Translations under genes and position numbers: made by a program
Assembly (NCBI RefSeq): GCF_002261265.1
Contig: NZ_NEVK01000007.1
Span: forward strand, 124,001-188,000
Length of the DNA stretch: 64,000 nt
Direction of reading: 5' to 3'
DNA from: Bordetella genomosp. 7
GTDB taxonomy: Bacteria; Pseudomonadota; Gammaproteobacteria; Burkholderiales; Burkholderiaceae_B
Part shown: piece by piece, positions 20,987 through 29,790 of the stretch
Layout of the letters: each line of letters starts with the position of its first letter
Numbering within the stretch: the first letter of the stretch is position 1
Notes under the pieces: model-generated
Told to the model about the DNA's origin: nothing
The model's database searches: none
What the model saw: the letters and a program-made list of their open reading frames with translations, nothing else

Positions 20987-21029
20987 ATTCTAGAAATGGG
21001 GGCTTCAAGCCTCGCTTGACTGCAATCAA
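20987..21029 (-). promoter_or_regulatory. Dnr/Fnr-type promoter of norCB
   Basis: On the minus strand, TTGATTGCAGTCAA (21029-21016) is a near-perfect Dnr/Fnr palindrome, and TAGAAT (20992-20987) is a close match to a -10 box. A start site near 20980 would put the palindrome centre (21022.5) at about -42, the class II activator position. The norC ATG is at 20958, giving a leader of about 22 bases with room for a ribosome-binding site. Confidence 0.8.
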
Positions 21030-21074
21030 GAAACAAAAGTAGTCGCCGTCGTCGCGCCAGCCGGCACGAACGGA

Positions 21075-21326
21075 TCAGAACCTATAGGCCAACAGCACTC
21101 CGGTTGCCATGGCGAACGGCCACGCCAACAGCGCCACGCGCCACCCGGGCGACGCATGGCGCAGTTCCATGAAACCATCGATGATCAGCCACGCCTTCGC
21201 CACCGCCAGCGCGACTACGGCCACGGCAATGCCGGACCGGATCTCCGCGCCGGCCAGGTTCACGGTAGCCAGGGTAAGCGCCGCAAGCCCCAGCCAATAG
21301 CACAGCAGCCGTACAGATTCGCTCAT
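21075..21326 (-). CDS. norF: NorF-like small membrane protein (COX4-type)
   Basis: 83 residues from the ATG at 21326, directly after norE (3-base spacing). Three hydrophobic segments are visible (LLCYWLGLAALTLATVNLA, SGIAVAVVALAVAKAWLII, VALLAWPFAMATGVLLAYRF). This is the pattern of the prokaryotic COX subunit IV-like NorF/NirP proteins that accompany NorE. NorF is needed for full NO reductase activity in other denitrifiers, but its biochemical role is unresolved. The assignment rests on topology and position. Confidence 0.75.
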   Translation of the reverse strand: MSESVRLLCYWLGLAALTLATVNLAGAEIRSGIAVAVVALAVAKAWLIIDGFMELRHASPGWRVALLAWPFAMATGVLLAYRF

Positions 21327-21328
21327 AT

Positions 21329-21919
21329 TCACCCCAGCAGATACACCACGGGAAACAACAGCACCCAGATCAGATCGACCATGTGCCAGTACAGCACCCC
21401 CGATTCCAGGCCCGAGCTTCGGCCAGGCCCATAGGCGCCTGCGCGGCATCGATATGCCAGCGCGCCCAGGATCAGCATGCCCAGCAACACGTGCAGGAAG
21501 TGAAACCCTGTGAGGAGCCAGTAAAGCGTGAAGAACGTGTCATGCTCCAGACCCAGCCCCAGGTCGGCCAGGTGAGCGTATTCGCGTAGCTTCAGAACTA
21601 CGTAGCCGCATGCGGACGCCAGCGCCAGGCACAGTAGCCATGCGCCGCCCCGCTTGCCCTGCCTGACTTGGGCCACGGCACAGGCAGCGCACCAGCCGGA
21701 TGTCAGCAGGCTGATGGTCAGGCCCAGGCCAATGGACGCATCCAGCGCCTGTCGCCCTGCGCGAAACAGCGGAGCCTGCAATGCCTGGGCCCAGACGAAT
21801 GCCAGGATGAGAATGCCGAATACCGCAAGCTCGGCCAAGATGAAGAACCACATGGCCAGGTCACCGGGCAGGCGAGCGGCGCGCCCCTGCCCGGCTTGCG
21901 TATCACCCGAAATGGACAT
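21329..21919 (-). CDS. norE: NorE, cytochrome c oxidase subunit III-like protein
   Basis: 196 residues with five membrane helices and the COX3 family features: LPGDLAMWFFILAELAVFG near the start, FFTLYWLLTGFHFLHVLLG in the middle, and YWHMVDLIWVLLFPVVYL at the end. NorE proteins are small COX3 relatives that assist NO reductase assembly or function. Its start overlaps the norQ end by 17 bases, and norF follows after 2 bases. The three genes therefore form a tightly coupled unit. Confidence 0.88.
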   Translation of the reverse strand: MSISGDTQAGQGRAARLPGDLAMWFFILAELAVFGILILAFVWAQALQAPLFRAGRQALDASIGLGLTISLLTSGWCAACAVAQVRQGKRGGAWLLCLALASACGYVVLKLREYAHLADLGLGLEHDTFFTLYWLLTGFHFLHVLLGMLILGALAYRCRAGAYGPGRSSGLESGVLYWHMVDLIWVLLFPVVYLLG

Positions 21920-22718
21920 CGACGACGTCCATCAGCGCGGCCACCGTCTGCGGGTCGTCAGACAGCGGTTCGGCCAGGCAGCTCCGGCACGCTTCGCGGG
22001 GCGCCATGCCGCTGCGCATCATGCGGGCGGCGAAAATCAGCAGGCGCGTGGACGCAACCTCTTCAAGGTCATGGTGTTCCAGCCGGCGCAGCGCCTGGCC
22101 TAGCTCCACTATCCGGGCAGCCAGCGCCTCGTCCACGCCCGCTTCTGCAGCCACGATGTGCCTTTCCTGGTGGGGCGGCGGGTAATCGAACCGCAACGCC
22201 ACAAACCGCTGGCGGGTACTGGGTTTCATGCCCTTGAGCAAGTTCTGGTAGCCAGGGTTGTACGAAACCACCAGCATGAATGTGGGCGGCGCCTGCAACG
22301 TTTCGCCGGTGCGTTCGATGTACAGCTGGCGCCGGTCGTCGGCCAGGGGATGCAGCACGACGGCCGTGTCCTGGCGGGCTTCGACGATTTCATCCAGGTA
22401 GCAGATCCCGCCTTCCCGCACGGCGCGCGTCAAGGGCCCGTCCTGCCACCACGTTCCGGCCGCGCCGATCAGGTGCCGGCCCACCAGGTCGGTTGCACTG
22501 AGATCGTCGTGACACGCCACCGTATACAGCGGCAGCCCCAGGCGTTGCGCCATGTACTGCACGAAACGCGTCTTGCCGCAGCCCGTAGGCCCCTTGATCA
22601 GTACCGGCATTCCGTGGCGCCATGACTGTTCGAACAACGCGACCTCGTTGTCCTGCGGCTGGTAGAACGGCGTATCGACGGGAGAAGTGGCGCGCGCCGC
22701 ATCGGCGATTGTGGTCAT
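21903..22718 (-). CDS. norQ: MoxR-family ATPase NorQ (NirQ)
   Basis: 271 residues, the usual NorQ/NirQ size. It has Walker A GPTGCGKT at 43-50 and Walker B ICYLDEIVEA, followed by an AAA+ sensor region (FMLVVSYNPGYQ). NorQ is a hexameric chaperone that, with NorD, drives insertion of FeB into NorB. In some denitrifiers the same protein also helps activate cytochrome cd1. It is the first gene of the leftward operon and diverges from nirS across a 241-base control region with two Dnr-type palindromes. Confidence 0.93.
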   Translation of the reverse strand: MTTIADAARATSPVDTPFYQPQDNEVALFEQSWRHGMPVLIKGPTGCGKTRFVQYMAQRLGLPLYTVACHDDLSATDLVGRHLIGAAGTWWQDGPLTRAVREGGICYLDEIVEARQDTAVVLHPLADDRRQLYIERTGETLQAPPTFMLVVSYNPGYQNLLKGMKPSTRQRFVALRFDYPPPHQERHIVAAEAGVDEALAARIVELGQALRRLEHHDLEEVASTRLLIFAARMMRSGMAPREACRSCLAEPLSDDPQTVAALMDVVDVHFG

Positions 22719-22796
22719 GGATAGTCCTGTTCATCGGGAATGAGGATGACCTTACCCGCCGGGCCACGGCGTCCTCAACTCGCGTGGCGAAGTGTC

Positions 22797-22810
22797 TTGA
22801 TCGCAGTCAA
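22797..22810. promoter_or_regulatory. Dnr/Fnr box 1 in the norQ-nirS control region
   Basis: TTGATCGCAGTCAA matches TTGAT-N4-GTCAA. Its centre (22803.5) is 30 bp, about three helical turns, from the second box. It is nearest to norQ, but no convincing -10 element is seen at the class II distance on the minus strand. For nirS it would sit near -71.5, a class I-like helper position. Confidence 0.7.
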
Positions 22811-22826
22811 CGCTGCTCAAACTCAA

Positions 22827-22868
22827 TTGACTGCAGTCAAGCATGCAGCCAGAGCGCTTAAGTACGAT
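22827..22868 (+). promoter_or_regulatory. Dnr/Fnr-type promoter of nirS (box 2 plus -10)
   Basis: TTGACTGCAGTCAA (22827-22840) is a perfect inverted repeat. TACGAT at 22863-22868 is a plausible -10, giving a start near 22875 with the palindrome centred at about -41.5. The nirS leader would then be about 85 bases, ending in AAGGAGAA (22946-22953), a strong ribosome-binding site. Confidence 0.78.
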
Positions 22869-22947
22869 CCGCCCCGAGAGCCCTCGCCTTGTATCGACTT
22901 ATCCAACGTGCAGCGCCCCGTCCGGGCCGCTGCCCGCGCCTCCCTAA

Positions 22948-24714
<1,767 letters not shown>

Positions 24715-24733
24715 TCAACCCTGCTCACTTGCC

Positions 24734-24760
24734 GGTGGTTCCCCGTGACGGGGAACCACC
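24734..24760 (+). terminator. Perfect hairpin between nirS and nirT (attenuator or mRNA stabiliser)
   Basis: An 11-bp perfect stem (24734-24744 with 24750-24760, arm GGTGGTTCCCC) encloses the loop GTGAC. It lies in the 55-base gap just before nirT. No T-run follows, so it is more likely a partial terminator or a 3' stabiliser of the nirS message than a full stop. That would let nirS be expressed more strongly than the genes behind it. Confidence 0.6.
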
Positions 24761-24769
24761 TCTGCCACC

Positions 24770-25363
24770 ATGACACACCTACGCGGCAAGAAAGGCATAC
24801 GGGCCCTGCTCGGGCGGCCCAGCATGAAATATTCCGTCGGCACCCTGCTGTTTGCCGGCCTGCTTCTTGGCGTCTTGTTCTGGGGCGGCTTCAATACCGC
24901 CCTGGAAGCCACAAACACCGAAGCATTCTGCATCTCGTGCCACGAGATGCGCGACAACGTGTATCCCGAATACAAGGAAACCATCCACTACAGCAATCGC
25001 ACGGGCGTGCGCGCCACCTGCCCCGACTGCCATGTACCCAAAGACTGGACCTACAAAATGATCCGCAAGGTGCAGGCATCCAAAGAATTGTGGGGAAAGC
25101 TCATCGGGACGATCGACACGCGCGAGAAGTTCGAGGCCAAGCGGCTCGAGCTGGCGCGCAACGAATGGCGTCGCATGAAGGCGTCCGACTCCAGAGAATG
25201 CCGCAACTGCCATAGCCTTGAAAGCATGAATGGCGAGCAGCAGAAACAGCGTGCCCGCAAGCAGCACGCCATGGCCATTGAGGACAACATGACCTGCATC
25301 GACTGCCACAAGGGCATCGCACACCACAAGCCCCAGGGCATGACCGACGCCGACGAAGAATAG
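24770..25363 (+). CDS. nirT: NapC/NirT family tetraheme cytochrome c
   Basis: 197 residues with one N-terminal membrane anchor ([20 protein letters not shown]) and four c-heme motifs: CISCH 54-58, CPDCH 84-88, CRNCH 144-148 and CIDCH 176-180. This is the NapC/NirT quinol dehydrogenase design, which moves electrons from the membrane quinol pool to periplasmic reductases. Its position directly after nirS, as in the nirSTB order of Pseudomonas stutzeri, argues for NirT. A close relative, NapC, is encoded at 50542. The start is 10 bases after the hairpin at 24734. Confidence 0.85.
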   Translation: MTHLRGKKGIRALLGRPSMKYSVGTLLFAGLLLGVLFWGGFNTALEATNTEAFCISCHEMRDNVYPEYKETIHYSNRTGVRATCPDCHVPKDWTYKMIRKVQASKELWGKLIGTIDTREKFEAKRLELARNEWRRMKASDSRECRNCHSLESMNGEQQKQRARKQHAMAIEDNMTCIDCHKGIAHHKPQGMTDADEE

Positions 25364-25400
25364 CGGCCCCACCTTCCTGCGTTATCGAGAGGAACCCGTA

Positions 25401-26276
25401 ATGAGAATGACGATTCTGTCCGCAACAATGAGCGCAGCCCTTGCCCTGGCGGCAGCCGCGGCCCAGGCTGCCCCGCCCGCCGACTGGAGCGCTGTCCAGG
25501 CCACGGAAATCACGCTGTTCTACCCCGGAACAGCCGCCGTCGAATGGATCACCAAGGGCACCGAGCATGGCGGCGCCCGGGCCCTGAAAAAAGGCGAAAC
25601 CTGCATGGACTGCCATTCGGAAGAAATCGCCAATATGGGGCAACTAATTGCCAGCGGCAAAAAGCTTGAACCCAACCCCCGCCCCGGCGTCGCGCCTGCC
25701 ATCAAGGTCAGCATGCAGGCCGCCCATGACGGCGATTCGCTCTACCTGCGCTTCAGCTGGAAACATCCTGCAGAGGCGGGTGGCGAAAAAATGGATCCAA
25801 AAAACCCCGTCAAGCTGGCATACATGCTGGAAGCCACAGACCAGGTCGAACTCGCGCAGGCCGGCGGGTGCTGGGGAGCCTGCCACGCCGACGCGCGCAC
25901 CATGCCCGGTGCAGCCGACGATAAGACCAAGTATGTCAAGGCGGGCTCGTTGGCCGACGGGGTGTTCTACGATCTTAACCAATGGCGCAGCGGCGAAAAC
26001 AAGGGTTACGACGGTCACGTCGCCGACAAACGCGTCATGGAAGGCGGGCAGGCCCTGGTGGCGGCGCAAGGCCAGCGCGAAGGTGACACCTGGACTGTGC
26101 AGTTCACCCGCAAAATGGCCGGCGAGGCAGGCGACGTCAGGCTCGAGCCCGGCAAGACATACAACTTCGGCGTTGCCATCCATACAGATCACACGGCCGG
26201 CCGCTATCACCACGTGTCGCTGGGCTACCGTCTTGGCATCGACACCGCCGCAGACATCACCGCGACGCGCCATTAG
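25401..26276 (+). CDS. nirB: NirB-type cytochrome c-552 (ethylbenzene dehydrogenase-like heme domain)
   Basis: 291 residues with a signal peptide ending near AAQAA (residues 20-24). There is one classical heme site, CMDCH at 68-72, and a variant CWGACH at 157-162 with three residues between the cysteines. The C-terminal half resembles the EB_dh-type heme-binding beta-sandwich found in diheme cytochrome c-552 proteins. NirB of P. stutzeri has the same place, directly after nirT. It is thought to be a periplasmic electron carrier for denitrification, but its exact partner is not known. A GAGAGG ribosome-binding site precedes the ATG. Confidence 0.75.
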   Translation: MRMTILSATMSAALALAAAAAQAAPPADWSAVQATEITLFYPGTAAVEWITKGTEHGGARALKKGETCMDCHSEEIANMGQLIASGKKLEPNPRPGVAPAIKVSMQAAHDGDSLYLRFSWKHPAEAGGEKMDPKNPVKLAYMLEATDQVELAQAGGCWGACHADARTMPGAADDKTKYVKAGSLADGVFYDLNQWRSGENKGYDGHVADKRVMEGGQALVAAQGQREGDTWTVQFTRKMAGEAGDVRLEPGKTYNFGVAIHTDHTAGRYHHVSLGYRLGIDTAADITATRH

Positions 26277-26299
26277 CTAACCTGCGCCATCCGGTTCCC

Positions 26300-26638
26300 A
26301 TGCCCCTGATCAAACCCTTGGCGACGGCGATAGGCGGTGTTCTGGCCGCCGCCGCCCTGTCGTGCAGCGCCCAGGCAGGCCCCGGCGAGCAGCGCCAGCT
26401 ACAGCTCGAACACCTGCTGCGCCAAGACTGTGGCTCTTGCCACGGCCTGCGCCTGACGGGCGGCCTGGGCCCGGCCCTGACACCACAGGCCTTGGCCGGC
26501 AAACCCCGGGAACTGCTGGTTGCCACCATTACCCACGGCCGGCCCGGCACCCCCATGCCCAACTGGGACGCGGTGCTTTCGGCGCAAGATATTGCGTGGC
26601 TTGCCGACCGACTACTGCAAGGACACCCGCTTCCATGA
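26300..26638 (+). CDS. nirC: Cytochrome c NirC
   Basis: 112 residues: a signal peptide to about residue 26 and a small monoheme cytochrome domain with CGSCH at 44-48. The axial methionine is probably in GTPMPNW. NirC is a periplasmic electron carrier that can reduce NirS. It has also been linked to the last step of heme d1 synthesis. Its stop overlaps the nirF start, so the two are co-translated. Confidence 0.88.
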   Translation: MPLIKPLATAIGGVLAAAALSCSAQAGPGEQRQLQLEHLLRQDCGSCHGLRLTGGLGPALTPQALAGKPRELLVATITHGRPGTPMPNWDAVLSAQDIAWLADRLLQGHPLP

Positions 26639-27804
26639 TGCGCACCCTGTTGATATGCGTCTTGATTCTTACGGGTTGCGCGCAGCCGCCGTTGCGCGGC
26701 ACAGGCGATCTCGGAGTCGTCATCGAGCGCGCGTCAGGCAGCCTGCAAATCGTCGAGAGCACGGGCCGCAGCAGCCTGGGCCGGGTCGAAGGCCTGGGCG
26801 ATCTGTCGCATGCGTCTGTCGTTTTCTCGCGCGACCAGCGCTACGCCTATGTTTTCGGCCGAGACGGCGGACTCACAAAGGTCGACCTGCTGGGCCGACG
26901 CATCGACCGCCGTATCGTGCAGGGGGGCAACAGCATCGGCGGCGCCATCAGCCAGGACGGCACCCTGATTGCCGTCGGCAACTACGAGCCTGGCGGAATC
27001 AAGGTATTCGATGCGCGTACGCTGGCGACGGTCGCCGATATTCCGGCGTCGGTCGTGCCGGGCACCGACCGCCGCTCGCGCGTGGTGGGGGTGGCTGACG
27101 CTCCGGGCCAGCAGTTTCTGTACAGTCTGTTCGACACCGGCGAAATCTGGGTCGCCGATCTCAGCCAGCCGAACATGCCTGCGGTCACCCGCTATACCGG
27201 CATCGGCAACCAGCCCTATGACGCGCTCTTGACGCCGGATGGCCGCTACTACGTGGCGGGCCTGTTCGGCGAGAACGGCATGGCGCAACTTGATCTCTGG
27301 CACCCTGAGCGCGGCGTACGACGCATTCTGCAGCATTATGGGCGCGGCGAACAAAAGTTGCCGGTATACAAGATGCCGCACCTGGAAGGCTGGACGGTGG
27401 CTGGCAATCAGGCATTCGTGCCCGCCGTGGGCAGGCATCAGGTGCTCGTGGTGGATACCGGCAACTGGCAACAGACCGGCGCCATCCAGGTCGCCGGACA
27501 GCCCGTGTTCGTCATGGCCAGGCCTGATGGCCGGCAGGTATGGGTGAACTTTGCCTACCCTGACAACCACAAGGTGCAAGTGATCGACACGGAAAGCCAG
27601 CGCGTCATGGCCACCCTGGAACCCGGCCCCGCAGTCCTGCATATGGAATTCACCTCTCGCGGCGACCAGTTATGGATATCCGTGCGTGATGGTGAAGAAG
27701 TCCAGATATGGGATCCCTACCGTCTGGAGCGCGTGGGGCGCCTGCCCGCCGCAAGCCCCAGCGGCATATTCTTCAGCAGCAGAGCCCATGCCACCGGCCT
27801 GTGA
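26635..27804 (+). CDS. nirF: Heme d1 biosynthesis protein NirF
   Basis: 389 residues from the ATG at 26635, which overlaps the nirC stop (ATGATG); an equally good ATG is at 26638. A lipobox, LILTGC, puts the lipidated cysteine at residue 15, so NirF is tethered in the periplasm. The remainder is an eight-bladed d1-type propeller like that of NirS (VFGRDGGLTKVDLLG, GGAISQDGTLIAVGNYEPGG) but without a c-heme domain. NirF catalyses a late step of heme d1 formation, thought to be conversion of a d1 precursor to dihydro-d1. It overlaps nirD by 17 bases. Confidence 0.93.
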   Translation: MMRTLLICVLILTGCAQPPLRGTGDLGVVIERASGSLQIVESTGRSSLGRVEGLGDLSHASVVFSRDQRYAYVFGRDGGLTKVDLLGRRIDRRIVQGGNSIGGAISQDGTLIAVGNYEPGGIKVFDARTLATVADIPASVVPGTDRRSRVVGVADAPGQQFLYSLFDTGEIWVADLSQPNMPAVTRYTGIGNQPYDALLTPDGRYYVAGLFGENGMAQLDLWHPERGVRRILQHYGRGEQKLPVYKMPHLEGWTVAGNQAFVPAVGRHQVLVVDTGNWQQTGAIQVAGQPVFVMARPDGRQVWVNFAYPDNHKVQVIDTESQRVMATLEPGPAVLHMEFTSRGDQLWISVRDGEEVQIWDPYRLERVGRLPAASPSGIFFSSRAHATGL

Positions 27805-28264
27805 CAAGCCACTCGACGGCCTTGCGCTGGCCGCGGCCAATATGTATCAGCGCGACATGCCGCTGTGCGCCCGCCCCTATCTGGCCATGGCCCAACAACT
27901 GGGTTGCACAGAACGGGCGCTGCTCGACTGCCTGCAAGAACTCAAGCAGAACGGGGTACTGAGCCGCATAGGGCCGGTATTCAACCACCAGCAGGCCGGT
28001 GCGAGCACCCTGGCCGCGTTGTCGGTGCCGCCGTGGGACGTGGACACCATAGCCGCCCACATCAGCCGCTACCCCGAGGTCAATCACAACTATCTGCGAT
28101 CGCACCGCCGGAATCTGTGGTTTGTCATAACGGCGCCAGATCGTGCGCACATCGACCGCATTCTTGCAGACATTGCGGCGTCCACCGGGCTGGAGCCGCT
28201 CGACCTTCCCATGGTGCGGGCATTCCGCGTGGACCTGGGGTTCTCGCTACAGGCACAGACGTGA
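27788..28264 (+). CDS. nirD: Siroheme decarboxylase subunit NirD
   Basis: 158 residues from the ATG at 27788, overlapping the nirF end. Lrp/AsnC-like fold: an N-terminal helix-turn-helix-like region (LAMAQQLGCTERALLDCLQE) followed by a RAM-like domain. The segment EVNHNYLRSHRRNLWFVITA marks the NirD/NirG type. NirDLGH together remove the acetate side chains of siroheme to give didecarboxysiroheme on the way to heme d1. The HTH shape is inherited and is not evidence for DNA binding. Confidence 0.9.
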   Translation: MPPACDKPLDGLALAAANMYQRDMPLCARPYLAMAQQLGCTERALLDCLQELKQNGVLSRIGPVFNHQQAGASTLAALSVPPWDVDTIAAHISRYPEVNHNYLRSHRRNLWFVITAPDRAHIDRILADIAASTGLEPLDLPMVRAFRVDLGFSLQAQT

Positions 28265-28770
28265 CATCCGCCCCGCCCCTGACGGCCGCCCAGGCAAGGC
28301 AATTGCGCCGCCTGCTCGAAGAAGGCCTGCCCCTGGTGCCGCAGCCATACCGGGACCTTGCCCGCCAAATAGACGCCGCAGAAGACGCCGTGCTTGCCCA
28401 GATGCGCCACTGGAACGCTGCAGGCCTGTTCCGTCGGATAGGCATGGTATTGCACCATCGCGCGCTGGGTTATCGCGCCAACGCCATGCTGGTGCTGGAT
28501 GTACCTGACGAACTGGTCGAGCGCGCGGGGCAGCAGCTGGGCAGCGCAGCCGGCGTCAACCTGTGCTACCAACGGCCGCGCCGCCTGCCCGACTGGCCAT
28601 ACAACCTGTTCTGCATGGTTCATGGACAACGCCGCGGCGACGTCCGCAAGCAGGTCAACCAGATACTGCAGGACGCCGGCCTGGATCACCTGCCGCACCG
28701 CCTGTTGTTCAGCACCCGGCAGTTCAAGCAACGCGGCGGGCGCTACACCTCGGAATCCCCGCATGGATGA
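28261..28770 (+). CDS. nirL: Siroheme decarboxylase subunit NirL
   Basis: 169 residues from a GTG at 28261 that overlaps the nirD stop (GTGA). It has the NirL/NirH pattern: GLPLVPQPYRDLARQI at the start, GLFRRIGMVLHHRALGYRAN, and RRLPDWPYNLFCMVHG. This type pairs with NirD to form a heterodimeric decarboxylase. No better ATG lies nearby, and the overlap supports the GTG. It is followed, with an 8-base overlap, by nirG. Confidence 0.88.
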   Translation: MTSAPPLTAAQARQLRRLLEEGLPLVPQPYRDLARQIDAAEDAVLAQMRHWNAAGLFRRIGMVLHHRALGYRANAMLVLDVPDELVERAGQQLGSAAGVNLCYQRPRRLPDWPYNLFCMVHGQRRGDVRKQVNQILQDAGLDHLPHRLLFSTRQFKQRGGRYTSESPHG

Positions 28771-29206
28771 GTTCGATCGACGTTTGCTGAACGTGCTGCA
28801 GCGCGGGCTGCCCCTGGTGCCGCAGCCATGGGAAGCCCTGGCCCGGGAACTCGGCGCGCCGGCCTCCGTGCTGCGCGCCCGTGTCCGGCAGTGGCTCGAC
28901 AACGGCACCCTGACCCGTTTTGGCCCCATGTTCGATATCGAGCCGCTGGGCGGCGCCTTTACGCTTGCCGCGCTCTGCGTGCCGTCGTCGCGCATTGATG
29001 AAGTTGCAGGGGTGCTGGCCCACATGCCCGAAGTCGCCCACAACTACCTGCGCGATCATGTCTGGAACATGTGGTTTGTGCTCGCATGCGAGTCGCAGCC
29101 TGACGTGGCGCGCGCCATCGACAGAATCGAACAGCGCACCGGGCTGGCTGTCCTGAACCTGCCCAAAGAAAAAACCTACCATGTCGGCCTGCATTTCCCC
29201 GTCTGA
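28763..29206 (+). CDS. nirG: Siroheme decarboxylase subunit NirG
   Basis: 147 residues. It is the second protein of the NirD/G type, with VAHNYLRDHVWNMWFVLACE and the N-terminal GLPLVPQPWEALARELG. It overlaps nirL by 8 bases and nirH by 26 bases. In denitrifiers with separate D, L, G and H proteins, at least one D-L or G-H pair is needed for siroheme decarboxylation. Confidence 0.9.
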   Translation: MDEFDRRLLNVLQRGLPLVPQPWEALARELGAPASVLRARVRQWLDNGTLTRFGPMFDIEPLGGAFTLAALCVPSSRIDEVAGVLAHMPEVAHNYLRDHVWNMWFVLACESQPDVARAIDRIEQRTGLAVLNLPKEKTYHVGLHFPV

Positions 29207-29681
29207 CGCCCTTCTTGCGCGCCGCCTGATTGCACTTACCGAGGCAGGGCTTCCGCTTGTGGATGACCCCTGGGCGTGGCTCGCGGAACAGCTCGGCCTG
29301 GATCTCTGCGCGGTGCTCGGTCTGTTACATCGGCTGCATGCCGCCGGCGTCATACGCCGCATTGCAGCCGTGCCAAATCACTATGCGCTGGGCTACCGGC
29401 ACAACGGCATGACCGTCTGGGATATCGACGACGAAAAAGTCGACATCCTTGGAGCTGCCGTCGGCGCGCTGCCGTTTGTCAGCCACTGTTATCGGCGCCC
29501 CCGACGACGTGCATGGCGATACAACCTGTACGCCATGGTCCATGGCCGCAGCAGCGAGCAGATCCAGCAGTATCGCGAACAGATCCGCAACATTCTGGGG
29601 CGCGCCAACCTGGCCGACGACATGCTGGTCAGCAGCCGCATACTCAAGAAAACCGGGCTGCGGCTGCCGCGACAGCCCTGA
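29181..29681 (+). CDS. nirH: Siroheme decarboxylase subunit NirH
   Basis: 166 residues. It is the second protein of the NirL/H type, with GVIRRIAAVPNHYALGYRHN and RRRAWRYNLYAMVHGRSSEQ. It overlaps nirG by 26 bases and ends the D-L-G-H quartet. A gap of 109 bases separates it from nirJ, the largest break inside the nir run, and this gap holds a possible Dnr box. Confidence 0.9.
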   Translation: MSACISPSDALLARRLIALTEAGLPLVDDPWAWLAEQLGLDLCAVLGLLHRLHAAGVIRRIAAVPNHYALGYRHNGMTVWDIDDEKVDILGAAVGALPFVSHCYRRPRRRAWRYNLYAMVHGRSSEQIQQYREQIRNILGRANLADDMLVSSRILKKTGLRLPRQP

Positions 29682-29703
29682 AAGCCGGACCCTTCTGATC
29701 TTA

Positions 29704-29717
29704 TTGTCTACCGTCAA
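29704..29717 (+). promoter_or_regulatory. Possible degenerate Dnr box upstream of nirJ
   Basis: TTGTCTACCGTCAA differs from TTGAC-N4-GTCAA by one base (T for A in the left half). It is in the only sizeable gap of the nir run, about 80 bases before nirJ. GATGCT at 29740-29745 would be a poor -10 at the class II distance. An internal promoter here is speculative. Confidence 0.3.
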
Positions 29718-29790
29718 GGCACATACCGCACGCCTCGGCGATGCTGCACGCATGCCCGGCCCAGACGTCCTGGCCTAGCCCGAGAAACCG

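Noticed and set aside
27788-29681. NirD, L, G and H considered as Lrp/AsnC transcription regulators
   Set aside because: They share the fold, but their motifs and their place between nirF and nirJ mark them as siroheme decarboxylase subunits.
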